Source: Ceratorhiza oryzae-sativae (taxonomy: Eukaryota > Basidiomycota > Agaricomycetes > Cantharellales > Ceratobasidiaceae). Taken from it: a stretch of 64,000 nucleotides of DNA. Made by a program: the position numbers and the translations under genes. This document shows, piece after piece, positions 35,409-46,500 of the stretch. Where the stretch lies: contig JARWMV010000236.1 of NCBI GenBank assembly GCA_030998015.1, forward strand, positions 1,116,001 through 1,180,000, written 5' to 3'. Every line of letters starts with the position of its first letter. The stretch's first letter is position 1. The notes under the pieces are model-generated. The model was not told the DNA's origin and did not search any database. It saw only the letters and a list, made by a program, of their open reading frames with translations.

Positions 35409-38400
35409 ATGGATCCGTCCACCGAACAGTATACAAATCAACCAGACCCCTCAGATGCACTAAAACACTTGATAGCTGCTGGGTCAGCACTTGTAGGATC
35501 ATCGAAAACTCGGACCGAAGACGCGTCCAAAACCCTTGTAACGGTGGTGAAATCCCGCCTTCACGAGTTCAACAATGCGGCCGCTTCAATCACTGGCTTA
35601 GAGCTCTCTTTGGACGCCCTCAAGTCCGAAGACATCGAGATTCTCAAGTTTATAACTGCTACAAAATCGCTCGAGGTACTCGAAAGGATACAATCTCTCC
35701 TGCAGCAGTACGACGTGGACCTACCCACTAACAACATGGAGGGGGCTGGTCCGCAGGGTAAGCCATTCTATATCGTCTAGTAGGAAATTTGAGGCTGACG
35801 GCAGCAGTTGCGATTGGGACGCGCGACCTTGGAATCCTGCGAACCCTAACGTCTGTTGTGTTTGGTTGGGGAGTATCGCCTCTTCTTGCGACATTGTATT
35901 CCATCACGCCCAGCACTTCATCCTCCGGAACAAAAACATCCGATCGAAGTGTTCTGCTAAATCGGTTGAACGATCTCACCGATCGATTGACTTCTCTCCT
36001 CTGGCCCTCTCCCGATCACCCTAGCGCATCAACACAACCCGCTCGATTTCTCCCAACACATGTCACCAAGATCCTGATATCCAGACATGCAACAGATATT
36101 CTAAGACCTTCCATAAGCGTTGGGTGGGATCCAGAGATACCAAATGAAGCAGCCAGGCATTCTGTGGAAGCACTCCTAAAAATGTATGCGCTTCGCTCTC
36201 CTTAACCGGTAGCTATGCTTGAAGCTCGATTACAGGTTGCCGGCGTCTCAAGCCATTGTGTCTCTGGGAGGAGTCAGTCACCCTATTCGGCCAGCTGCAG
36301 ATGTACCAGAAGCCAGCTCGCGGTTTGCGCCAGTCGCAATCCCAGCGTACGTTCAGAAAACCGCCTCTGTGCTCCTATCAAAGCAAGTCATTCGTCCGGA
36401 TGGTATCTCAGGGTTGTGTGCAGCGGTTTTTGGAGAAGGGGACGAAGGCAAGTTATGATTCATGTACGCCATTCTGTGTTAACCAGTGTTCCAGGTGCTC
36501 CGTTAGTCAAACTGGAGAGAATAGCACGCGTTCTCAGTGCAGTTCCTTCGCAGATGAACAAAGAAGTATGTTGTTTTGCCTTGATTTTTAGTAAGTTGGT
36601 GACCTATTATTCTAGGTCTACATGCGGATAATTCTTCCCAATCTACTTGCTTTACTCAGTCCTGTCAACTCTGAACTTGAATCCCAATCCGTCCCGATGT
36701 CTTACAAACGTGCTGCGGCATTTACTCTATCCCGCATGTTGACTAGCTCTCGAAACCTCACTTTAAGCATCATATCTCCGATCATTCACGCTCGGTTCTT
36801 GCCCTCCATGGCCGTAGCGGTGTTTGCACCTTCGGTGCCGGATATCATTTCAACCCTCACAACATTGTTCACTTCAACAGATCCATCTCCTCTCCTTGCT
36901 CAAACGATCATTGAACCTATTCTAGTCCCCCTGTATAACCTCTTGGCCCATCTGGACGCCCAACGTGTTTCTGACCCTACCTTGAAAGAATCAGTGCACG
37001 GGTTGCTTAGGACCTGGTCTAGGCTTGTAGGCCGCGACGAGGCTATAGCTGGACTTTGGGATATTATACAGGGCGTGGGCGGGTGGGGCCTGGAAGGAGA
37101 GACGCAGTGGGCCTGGGACCTCGGAGAAGAAGGCCTGGAGGTTGTAAGGGCGGGGTGAGGGTTTTAGTTGCTCTCTCCTATGGTAGAAATACTAACAGTA
37201 ATATGTACCTAGACCACCAAAGCCTATTCCGTTGTCAATTTTACAAGGCACCAACGAGACCGGAGAGCTAGGCGACGAAGAGGATGACAACCCCCTTTCA
37301 CTTCGACCAAATCCTTCTCACTTTGCCAAGTTCTTAAAATCTGTGGAACGAAAGGACGTCTCGAGCTCGCTGTTTGTTCGCATTCTGAACGAATACCAAG
37401 TTGTGAAGCGAGCTAATGAAAATCCCTTGAGGTGAGACCTTTTGCGGACTTGTTGGGATAGATATATCTGACCTTGGTCACCCAGGATTATGCTGTTCTT
37501 GAGGCTGGTGCTTGAGTTGCAACAAAAACTAGGTTCAAGCGTTCTTACAGAACCTCAACATATATTACAATTCGTTGCACATGCAATCGAACCTGGATCT
37601 GATGGTTCAAGGTCCACTAGAGCAGATAAAGATATGGGCAGCCTCCGTATCGTGGAGACAGATAGCGACGACGAGAACGATCCTGGAATGGTACAAGAGC
37701 AAAACGAAATGGCATCGACAGCTGTAACATTACTCCTGTCCATACTCGAAGGTCAGCGAGGCTAAAGCTGAAATTCACGTTGTGCTAATCAACAGCTTCT
37801 GTAGCCAACGAGAACCTTTCGACTAATTCGTTGCCCTTGTTGGCTATGATATTCAACTACCTGGAATCCCTGACGAGCTCTGAAGATGAATCTTTAAGAA
37901 CACTTAGCCGTGAGGCACGCCTTGTCCTCATCTCTCGTCGGTCATTATCCGATTCTGCGACTCCCTCCGCAGACACACAACGCTCGGACCTGGAAACATA
38001 TCGAGAGGCATTAAAGCTGATCCAAGATCCCATTCTACCAGTTCGTGCACATGGTCTACACATGCTTCGGCAACTTGTCGTGCCGCCTAATCCCCCAAAA
38101 GGTAGTCCGGCTGCACCGTTGCCAGAGCTCGACCCAGCGCTCGTCCCTGGGATCCTGGACGTATTCTTACAGTCGGTCCAGGAAGAAGATAGTTTTGTTT
38201 TCTTGAACGCAGTTCAAGGACTTTCTGCTATGGTCGATAGGTTAGGCCGCGAGATTTTGCAAAATCTGTTGAGAATATATGCGGCTGGAATCGAGTCTGG
38301 ACGTCCAATGGAACGAGCCGAACTGGACAAACGAGTGCGTGTAGGAGAAGCGATAGTGCAAGTGGTCAGAAGGTGCGGTGATGCTTTGGGGTTATACGGT

Positions 38401-38975
38401 ATATGCGTTTATCATTTGGGTGTGACAAGCTATTTGACCTTGGTCAATCAGTTGACATGATAATCCCCCCATTATTCAGAGTCATACGGGCGGATGATTT
38501 ACCGACAGTGCTCCGATCCTCTGCGATCTCCATTATAGCGAAATGTCTCGAAACCTCCGCGGTGTCCTTGACACCATGGGTAGATGAGATATTATCTGGG
38601 ATGATAGACATCCTACAAATCGAGAGCGTTCGTGCCACCCCACTCACCCGTGCGGCAAGGGAACAAGCACGATCCAGCACCGAAAAGATGATCGTTGATA
38701 AAGAAATAGATTCAAACCCCCAAGATGTGAACTCAAAACTACCACCGCTTCGTCGATCAGCTCTGCTATGTTTCGCACAAGCGGTTCGATCAATAATTGC
38801 AGGTGTTTATGAGGGTGGAGATCACGTTCAGCGAGGGGCACTGTGGAAAAGAGCACGAATATTGTTGGAATACGTTCGTATCACTGACAGTGACTCTGTG
38901 GTTCGTGTTCAGGCTGCGGAGACGCTTGCTTTAGTAAAACAATTAACGAGAGCTGAACTTGGTATGGATATGTAA
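35409..38975 (+). CDS. RTP1: RNA polymerase II assembly/import factor RTP1 (TANGO6 family)
   Basis: HEAT-repeat protein needed for assembly or nuclear import of RNA polymerase II in yeast. Exons 35409-35757, 35808-36183, 36236-36447, 36495-36565, 36616-37154, 37213-37431, 37486-37751, 37796-38398 and 38452-38975 (1052 residues). The whole protein is alpha-helical repeat. The C-terminal third carries the family blocks LIQDPILPVRAHGLHMLRQL, FLQSVQEEDSFVFLNAVQGL and SDSVVRVQAAETLALV. Intron 3 (36448-36494) has the donor GCAAGT, and no GT donor fits the frame. No frameshift was found. The C-terminal similarity makes the assignment good; the N-terminal half is less conserved. Confidence 0.85.
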
Positions 38976-39102
38976 ACAATCACACACATGCTTATGTTAT
39001 GCACCTGTTCATCAAAATTTGCCTTTCTTCACCCAACCATTGACCAGCCCTGAGGTACTTGCTCTTGCCCCCCCTAAGCAACTATATATCGGCTTGGCAG
39101 CA

Positions 39103-41419
39103 ATGAGCTCTGCTATCTCGGTTGCCCCCTCTCATGAGAAGAAGAAGAAAATCCCAAGAAAAAAAATCCCGACCATGGCTCCGTGGTTGGACATCCCCCC
39201 GCGAACACCCCCGAAGACGGTGCGATCTCACAAGCAATTCAAAATGCTTTGAACCAAGTCAGGGCACCTGAGACTGTAGCCACTTCATCCGGCGGGCTTG
39301 CCACCTCCAACGGACAACAGTTATCCACCAAGTCGAAGAAACGTCAAAGCGCCGAAGACACTGGGTCGACCGTCGAACCAGAAACAACTCAATCTAAGCA
39401 GAAAAAGAAAAAGAAACACCACGGCACACCTGCCGCGACAACCCCTACTTCACATGCAATCTCCGCGGGCGAATCTTCAGCTATAGTGCAGGCTTCTACT
39501 ATGCCACAACTCACCGCGGCATACATCCCCCCTCATATGGCCCAGCATATCCCGATTGACCCTGCGTTAACGCAACCCGACCAAATGGCACAATCTCATT
39601 CTCATGCGTCTTCGTCGAATTCTCCATTCCCTATGGATCCTAGCGCTGGCGCACTCCATCAAGACGCCACGGGTGCAGATCCCTACATGTTCCACCAGGA
39701 TAATGACATGTCCATGCTCGGCTCTAGTGAAGATATCCTGCGTGCTCTACAAGGATTCGATATTTCCAAGTTCACCACTCTCGCCTCAGAACACCCAGGC
39801 TCTAACGGAGATCCCGGACCTTCTACCGTAGTTAATATACCCTCTGCCTCACAGCCTAGGGCTAAACCGAAGAAAACAGTTGCGCCCCAGCCAACAGGCC
39901 AAATCGTCAACCCTGAACACGCGGACATCCTGGCGACTCACTGGCTAAACCCAGCTAAACTTGCTGAACTGGTCAAGAGTCAAGGTGTGTTCTTCTCCAA
40001 GAGATATTTGCTGCTCTAACATTAAATAGGCCTCGTCTACAAGAAGGGCAAATTTTCTGCCATTGAAGAGCATCAAATTGAGGAGGCGCTACAAAGATAT
40101 GGTCGAGAGAAAAACCTGACCCCCACCGAAATCGACACCATCATCTTTTCAAAGGGAAAGAAGGCAAAAGAGGAATATAGCACGTTTTGGTCTGAAATCA
40201 GTTGCGTTGATCGGCCATAACGTCTTGTAATTACTCGAATTAACCTTCTCACTTATAGCTCGTGCGGTGCCCCAACGTCCAATTATTGCAGTCTATCATC
40301 ATGTTAGGCGCACTCACCACCCGATGAAGCAACAGGGCAAGTGGACACCCGAGGAGGACGCAATTGTGATCGCGTACGTCGTTTTTGTACCTTTCTACAT
40401 GCCCGAAACTAATTTTAACTGCTAGTGCTGTTGCCGAGCTCGGCCAAAAATGGGAGCAGATCAGCGAGCGAGTCGGTCGTATGTCTTCCGACTGCAGAGA
40501 TAGATACCGCAACCATTTGGTGGACCAAGATGCGCGCGTAACCGGTATGCGGCTACTTGAACCCATTTTGTTTACCGCGGTCGCTGATCGGGACCGTAGG
40601 ACCATGGACAAAAGAGGAAGAAGACGAACTCACAAGGATTGTGTTGGAACTCACAGTTGAGCGGGGACAGCAAGCGGACAACGATGTCTTGTGGTCAGAA
40701 GTAAGCGAACGAATGGGCGGACGTCGAACGAGGCAGCAAGTAAGGATCAAATGGTGCGTAAACTGTTTTGGAGAAGACTGTCTTGTGCTAAAGTGAAATA
40801 GGACCGATGCTCTGAACAAACGAGTTAAAAATGCGGGCGAGCGACCGCGCTGGAACGCACAGGACGCATACATTTTGGTCCACAAGTAAGTCATTGAAGT
40901 CTCTTTGGTGTCTGGCTTAGATTGACAATTCTTAGGGTGGCATCTATGCCAGTCCAAGACGATACGGAAATCGATTGGAAGCTTTTGCCTGACCCTCAAT
41001 GGAACTATGGAGTGCGCACCAGCTTCAACGTCGCTGGTTCGGCCTGAAGAAAACCTTGAAAGACGCCGATACCATGCCACATTCCGGTATGTACATTTGT
41101 GATCCTCAACAGATTTGCTCAAGAGCATTCTATAATAGAAATCATCGCCATCCTTCAAAGCAAGTTTAGCGAGCCACCCGAACAGCCAAATGCGCCACGC
41201 CGCTATGAGACGAAAAAGTCTCGGGGCAACGCGATTAGTCGTGAATACATCAACGACGAAGAAGCGTTTGAAGACTTTACCGATCCAAGCGGCTTGTTCC
41301 CGGAGGGGAATTCCATTGACCCGGAGCTAGTCCGTGAGACGCAGGAGCAGTTAGAAGCAGTTTTGGAGATTGCTACTCGCCACCAGGCGGCCGCTTCAGG
41401 AAGCGGCTCACATGAGTAA
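39103..41419 (+). CDS. Reb1/TTF1-type Myb DNA-binding factor, two frame breaks
   Basis: Nuclear Myb-repeat protein like yeast Reb1 and the Pol I termination factors. Exons 39103-39984, 40030-40200, 40259-40373, 40426-40544, 40600-40753, 40802-40885, 40936-41086 and 41139-41419. A disordered Lys-rich N-terminus with a poly-Lys run precedes GKFSAIEEHQIEEALQRYG, then Myb repeats GKWTPEEDAIVIAAVAELG with QKWEQISERVGR, and GPWTKEEEDELTRIV with RMGGRRTRQQVRIKW. Two single-base losses are needed to explain the frame. One lies in the A-runs at 39148-39166, separating the only start codon from the rest. The other is near 41004-41008, between DPQWN and LWSAHQLQRRWFGLKKTL. Its pairing with RPA135 upstream is notable but not evidence of function. 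Confidence 0.78.
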
Positions 41420-42699
41420 ATGTGTTTAATCCCTTTTAATCGGCCTAGAATGGCCGTCGCATATTCGTTCTGGCTATTTAACGGGTTATATAAAATACAA
41501 ATCCTATTGAGATACAGCAGAGCTCCGAAAAGCAAATACAACATGTAAGAGTACAAATTAATCAGGCATGGTGATCCATCGACGAATGGGGGAGCCAGAC
41601 GTGCGTCTCGGGACGTTGCCCGAGCTTCTGCGCTACAGTCACGCTCGCGGATAACGATCCCCCTTGCATCACAGAACTTCCTGAGTTCTGTCCGCTCGTT
41701 GGTCGAGACTCCGTTCTGGTCAAGCCAAGTCAGCATACCCAATTTGCTGAGGCCGGACAGACAGGTCATCAGCTCGTGCAACGCGGCTTCGTTGGCTATT
41801 GTCTCGTCGGGGCGTGCGAGGCCGAGATGCACGAGTGTGCGGGGAAGCGTGGCCAATGCTTCCGACGAAGGCCAAAACCGGAGCAAGAGCTCACTCAGAT
41901 GCGGACATGCAATCTCCACAGACCCGAGCGAGTCGATCCGGTCCGAAAGCCTCAGCGAACGCAAATTAGAACCGTACCGCTGCAAGACCAACTGCAGCAG
42001 TCGCTCGGAAAGTGTTGTGGACCTGTTCTCTTGCGGGATATCGATTGAGAGCGAATCGAGCTCAGATGATTCGCCCAACAGCCATTTGAGCTCCCAGGCC
42101 GAAGGCTCGAGGGAAATGTGCCAATGGAGCTCCGAGAGCGTCATCCCGAGCGGTTCTCGCCCTTGGACGATCCTAAACGCAGATCCGTCAAGCCGCAGCT
42201 TCGTTATTTGAGGAACGGTGGCAAGAATGTCATGCATGACCGTCTGACCGAATTTGGTATGGTTGTGCAAGTGCAAGGACGTGATGGATTTCGCACGGGA
42301 GAACACAGCAAGGTCGTGTGATTGCAGATCGAGTCCACCTCGCAGAAACAGCTCCAGGTGACGCAGCTTGGGCACGCTGGGCAAGAGCTTCGCAATGTCC
42401 CTCAGCGCCAAGCGATCATACTGCTGCAACACCGTGGCGTGTTCGCACGAAAACGACAGACTGCGCGCGAGATCGCCTAGCACACGTCCACGTTGAGTCG
42501 AAGGACAGACTGCGCGAGAGTATGCTACAAACTGTCGATAGGATTCGAGTCGGACGGATCGAAAAAGGAGAGCTTGAGCGTAGGATGACACCGTGCGGTT
42601 GACCAAACAGCACGATTTGAGCGTCGTATAGTCCGTGGACGCTTCATCTATGACGCCCAACACAACATCGATCGGGATACCGAGCCTAGAGGGTGGCAT
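41203..42699 (-). CDS. F-box-like protein with leucine-rich C-terminal half
   Basis: Probable substrate receptor of an SCF ubiquitin ligase. Single open frame; the start at 42699 (MPPSRLGIPIDVVLGVID) is chosen because it leads straight into an F-box-like helix set (IPIDVVLGVIDEASTDYTTL, CCLVNRTVSSYAQALLFRSV). Repeated leucine-rich pieces follow (LRHLELFLRGGLDL, ITSLHLHNH, ITKLRLDGSAF, LRSLRLSDRI, LSELLLRFWPS). The frame stays open until 41203, where it overlaps the last exon of the Reb1-like gene on the other strand. The final ~80 residues do not look like F-box protein and the true end may be near 41560, via an unseen intron or a lost base. Agaricomycetes carry many such genes. Confidence 0.7.
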   Translation of the reverse strand: MPPSRLGIPIDVVLGVIDEASTDYTTLKSCCLVNRTVSSYAQALLFRSVRLESYRQFVAYSRAVCPSTQRGRVLGDLARSLSFSCEHATVLQQYDRLALRDIAKLLPSVPKLRHLELFLRGGLDLQSHDLAVFSRAKSITSLHLHNHTKFGQTVMHDILATVPQITKLRLDGSAFRIVQGREPLGMTLSELHWHISLEPSAWELKWLLGESSELDSLSIDIPQENRSTTLSERLLQLVLQRYGSNLRSLRLSDRIDSLGSVEIACPHLSELLLRFWPSSEALATLPRTLVHLGLARPDETIANEAALHELMTCLSGLSKLGMLTWLDQNGVSTNERTELRKFCDARGIVIRERDCSAEARATSRDARLAPPFVDGSPCLINLYSYMLYLLFGALLYLNRICILYNPLNSQNEYATAILGRLKGIKHIYSCEPLPEAAAWWRVAISKTASNCSCVSRTSSGSMEFPSGNKPLGSVKSSNASSSLMYSRLIALPRDFFVS

Positions 42700-43507
42700 G
42701 TAGGTCAATACAGGATCAAGGTCAGTGCGCAAGTTGCGTGACATACATCTGTTCAGGAGGGGCCATCTGTGATTACACATCATGGGTCTCTGGGCTGTAT
42801 ACCATGTTATATTGGGGAAACTCACCTGTGCCTACTCAAAAGGATACAAACTGCCGCCTCACTGCCGCTCTATATATACCACCGCTCTAAACGAGAGCTT
42901 ACTCACGCTCCGTAGCAAACTAGCCTGACCAACGCGGGGTCACAGGACGCGGTACACGGAGCTTGGAACCACTTGTCGAGCGAGACACAGTTGCCCCTCA
43001 GGGTGAGATTGTACCGCCCTCGGAGTCAAGAACCGGGGCGCGGCTCCACCCTTGGTGCTCGGAGGGGGGAAGTGAGGAATGGGAATCGATGAAGGAGGGG
43101 AACATCATTGACGTTCGTGCTGTCTATTATACCCCTAGAACTGAATGTATATGATGACGAGGGCCAACGACAGGTTCCTGGAAATTCCGGACACCTCGAA
43201 GCTGATCCGCGCGCGAGCAAAGGAAGTGGGTCGAGCCTAAACGAGTGCAATATGGTCGAGGAAACAGAGTCGGATTCTCGGCTCGAATCCCAGACCCTGA
43301 CACATCCCGTTATTGCCGAACCGGCTTTCCAACGCAACCAGTCGACGACCAAGGTCCAGCCAAGGTATGCGCTTTCACTCGGTCTAGCCTCTGTCGTGCC
43401 AAATAAATAATACGTTGAATGGTATCTGCATACAATCATTGATTTGTTCACCGACTCGCGTCGCTCACCAACCCAGTGCTCCCGATTGGCCTGTCCCACA
43501 CTCAGCC
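42700..43507. other. Divergent intergenic region between F-box and NDUFA8 genes
   Basis: About 0.8 kb. An open plus-strand frame at 43108-43410 encodes a polar peptide with no recognisable family and no splice link to NDUFA8. I read the region as two promoters and 5' leaders. Confidence 0.4.
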
Positions 43508-44179
43508 ATGTCGACATTTAAATCTGGCTCGGCGTCCTCTGCGCCATACGTCGACCCCACCCCTCTCCCGTCCGATGTCCCGCACGTAGACGAACTAGGC
43601 GTGACATCGGCCCCGCTCAAGAGCGCAGCGTTCTTCATCGGTGCCCACTGCAAAGATTACAACGGCACGCCCCATCTCTCCACCCCACACGTGCGATTCA
43701 CACTGATACAGAGATGGTTTAGACGACTTTATGCTGTGCAAATCGGAAAATGCAGATCCGGCACATTGCTTAAAGGAAGGTCGACGAGTGACTCGGTGCG
43801 CGGCAAACTTGATCGAGAAGATGCGCGAGAGCTGCGGACAGGTGTATGATGCGCATTGGCAGTGCTTGGAGAACAACAACCAGGTGCGGCATGCCTCGCC
43901 TTTCTTTGTTCCGCATCGGCGGGCTTACGGTATGGTGGGGTACATGGCACATAGGAGTATTACAAGTGTCGGAAGCCAGAGCGAAGGCTCAACGACTGTA
44001 TGTTTGAAAACCTTGTGAGTATCGTCCGATACCTCTCGTATTTTCCCTGTCTAGCTTTGTGCCGTTCATCTCATCACAATGGTTTATCAGGGCCTCAAAA
44101 AGACGATCCCTGGCGCGCCGGCCACAAGCCGCAGGTGCACGAGCTTACCAACCCAATTTACAAGCGGCAACAAAAGTGA
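43508..44179 (+). CDS. NADH-ubiquinone oxidoreductase subunit NDUFA8 (twin CHCH), frame broken near the end
   Basis: Accessory subunit of mitochondrial complex I (PGIV, ~20 kDa class), in the intermembrane space. Exons 43508-43664, 43723-43883, 43955-44014 and 44091-44179. Twin CX9C-type helices are visible: C in AHCKDYN and FMLCKSENADPAHCLKEGRR, then CAANLIEKMRESCG and DAHWQCLENNNQ, then YKCRKPERRLNDCMFENL. Intron 1 (43665-43722) needs a GC donor (AACG|GCACGC) to join KDYN to DDFMLCK. In exon 4, near 44121, one base is missing: the conserved GLKKTIPG is in one frame and HKPQVHELTNPIYKRQQK, ending at TGA 44177-44179, in the next. Confidence 0.85.
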
Positions 44180-44820
44180 AATGATGTGTGTTGTAGTCGT
44201 GGAAATAAATTGGTTGCTGGCAAGGACCTTGGTTACATTTCATTCGAGGTTTGGTTTGTTTGTCAGACAATCTGAGTCCGCCCTATTATCGTAAACTCGA
44301 CAAAGGAGAATCCCGACCGCTGGGCGTAAGGCGGAGGCTGGGGGCTGAGGACACCCTTGGTCAAGACGAGAACACCGCTTGGGCTAGAAGTCAATCTCCC
44401 ATGTCACCAACATGTATCTCGGCTCTCGGCCAAATCATGATCAAGTCCGTTTAGCTTGCCGTTTCGTCACGTGGTTACAGATTTTTTTTTTTTTTATATA
44501 CATATTTAACGAGCTACATGAACACGAGGTCAAACCGCTCGGAGGAGAACAAAACAAGAGACGAGAAGGAACATTGAAAAGGAACACGTGGTTACAGAAT
44601 AACTTTAAGTCATCCATTCATACGATTAAGCTATTGGACACAGCGGGTGAACCGATCCGAAATCAAGGAGATAACAAGACAAAATAAAACTGTGAATGAA
44701 CGGTACGAGTACAAGCCCGGGGGCGAAACCAGAAACAAATTGCGACATGAACGTGGGTTGCTGACGGCCAAACAATGAGTAAACGGGACAAAAGACAGAC
44801 ATGGAGCGCGAGGTATCAAT
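44180..44820. other. Convergent intergenic region with a poly-T run and a 14-bp direct repeat
   Basis: Lies between NDUFA8 (+) and the four-TM protein (-). Contains a run of 14 T near 44482-44495 and two copies of CACGTGGTTACAGA (44468-44481 and 44585-44598). No coding sequence was recognised. Confidence 0.5.
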
Positions 44821-46033
44821 CTACGCTGACTGCTTTCGTGATTGCTTCCGCTCGGGAATGAGGCCCTCTCCTTGCCGAACTGGCAATGCGATGCCGCCGT
44901 GTCGAGATGACGAGAGCGATTCGGCTCGGCGATGCGAGTGGGAGTGAGAGGGGTAGGAATGATTGTGTGGCAGCGAGTTCGAGTGGGAGTGTCTGGAAGG
45001 ACGAGAGACATATGCCTCGGTCGCGTGCATTTGCCGGGCGTCGGCAAGAGATAACCGCGGCAGCGGAGCGTAGATCAACGGTCCATCTTTGGACTGGGTA
45101 TCACGCGACGGGAGAAGGTAAATCTTTTGCTGACGGCCAGAGGACTCGTCGCCGGACAGTTCGTCATAGTCGGAGCCCGAACCGGTACGCAACAACTGAG
45201 AATAGTAATCTGTCACGAGCAACGTAAATTGCATCTAGAAACAGGGGCACAGGCCGCATCAGTCTCGGCCTCACGGAAACCCTCCACAAAACGTGTGCTT
45301 ACGCGGCAGATGAGCAGTATAGACATGATGGCGACAATGCCGACTACGCCCCGCTCAAAGTAGACCTCGCAGTTATCAATGTTGAGGCCGGTGTCAGCCA
45401 AGTTGCGCATCAACTCGGGCTGGCGGGAGAGTTCCTCGCAGACTGCACTGCGCAACGTCGGCTGCACGCAGGCAAACGCAAACATGAGCGTAGAAAAAGT
45501 GACGAATACTAGATCGGCGATGGAGTAGTCGCGGAAGACACGGACGTGGGCTGGCAGCCGCTACATAGCAGACGAACCGAATAAGCTCAGACATATGACG
45601 TTAATGGGGGGAGCAAGTACGCTACCTTGAGAGTACCGTAGAAGCCCGCGGCACAGGCTGCGCTGGCGACAGCCATGTATACACATACGAGGGCGCCGAG
45701 TGTGCGTGCAACATCGAGGGTCCAGACGTCGGCCGAGCCTTCCCACTCGCTCTCCGTCTCCTTGCGCATGGACCACCACATGGCAACGATGTGTATGGCA
45801 GCATATGCGTTTCCTACGGCGCCGAGCCCTGCGAGCACGAGCGTCGCCGTCCTGTGTGATAGACCTGAGTGATTATTGCCGGGCAGGGGCCGGGAAGACT
45901 GACCTGCGCGACGAGACGAAGCAGCAGCTGGACCGGTGCATTGGTGTTGTCGGGCGGGGTGGGAACGGCGGTGTATCGGGGGGCGGAGCGGGCGAGGGCG
46001 AAACTTATAGCTCTGCGCGGTGGTGGATGGCAC
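44821..46033 (-). CDS. Four-transmembrane protein of unknown function
   Basis: Exons 46033-45626, 45560-45303 and 45234-44821 give 359 residues. A 39-bp in-frame stretch in exon 1 (GTCAGT to CTCAG) could be spliced, leaving 346. A basic N-terminus is followed by four hydrophobic segments: TLVLAGLGAVGNAYAAIHIV, TLGALVCVYMAVASAACAAG, DLVFVTFSTLMFAFACVQ and GIVAIMSILLICRV. The loop between segments 3 and 4 has two cysteines (VCEELSRQP, NIDNCEVYFERG). The C-terminal ~140 residues are His/Ser/Arg-rich and hydrophilic. Layout resembles fungal tetraspan families, but I cannot name one. Confidence 0.7.
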
Positions 46034-46500
46034 GATGGCACGACGGACGCCGAGACTCGTCCTGGCCCATTTGCCTTTTAGTCATGCGCCCGGCCACATG
46101 CCGTGCGAAATATGTCACACCGTCACGTCACGCGGTCACGCTTCCCCCGCACCCGGCCTGAGCCTACGGCGCAGCTGCCCCGTGTGCCGACGCTGGCAAC
46201 CATCGAATCCGCCGTGCTGAGCTGCTGCTGCCCATTGCCCTGCGCCCGCCGCGGCCTCCATCCTCCGCGCGGCACGCGACCGTGACTCCCCGGTCACGCC
46301 GAGCCCACATCCCCTGATCGGCGCCACCGACGTACGATTGCTAAATTCACTCCAAATTAGCCCCCCGCTCACGACGTCATTTCGACCACTCCGCGATCGA
46401 GGCACAAAGGAAATGCATATATCGAGAGTACATTTATAACATATACTATGCCAACAACAGCCAGAAAACACAAAAGAAAAAAAGCATGTGCATATATACA
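46034..46500. other. GC-rich intergenic region
   Basis: About 0.47 kb between two minus-strand genes, holding the promoter of the four-TM gene and the 3' end of PP4R3. No conserved coding sequence was seen. Confidence 0.45.

Noticed and set aside
45857..45910. 39-bp intron in the four-TM gene
   Set aside because: It is shorter than all other introns here and reading through keeps the frame, so the unspliced form was preferred, though not excluded.
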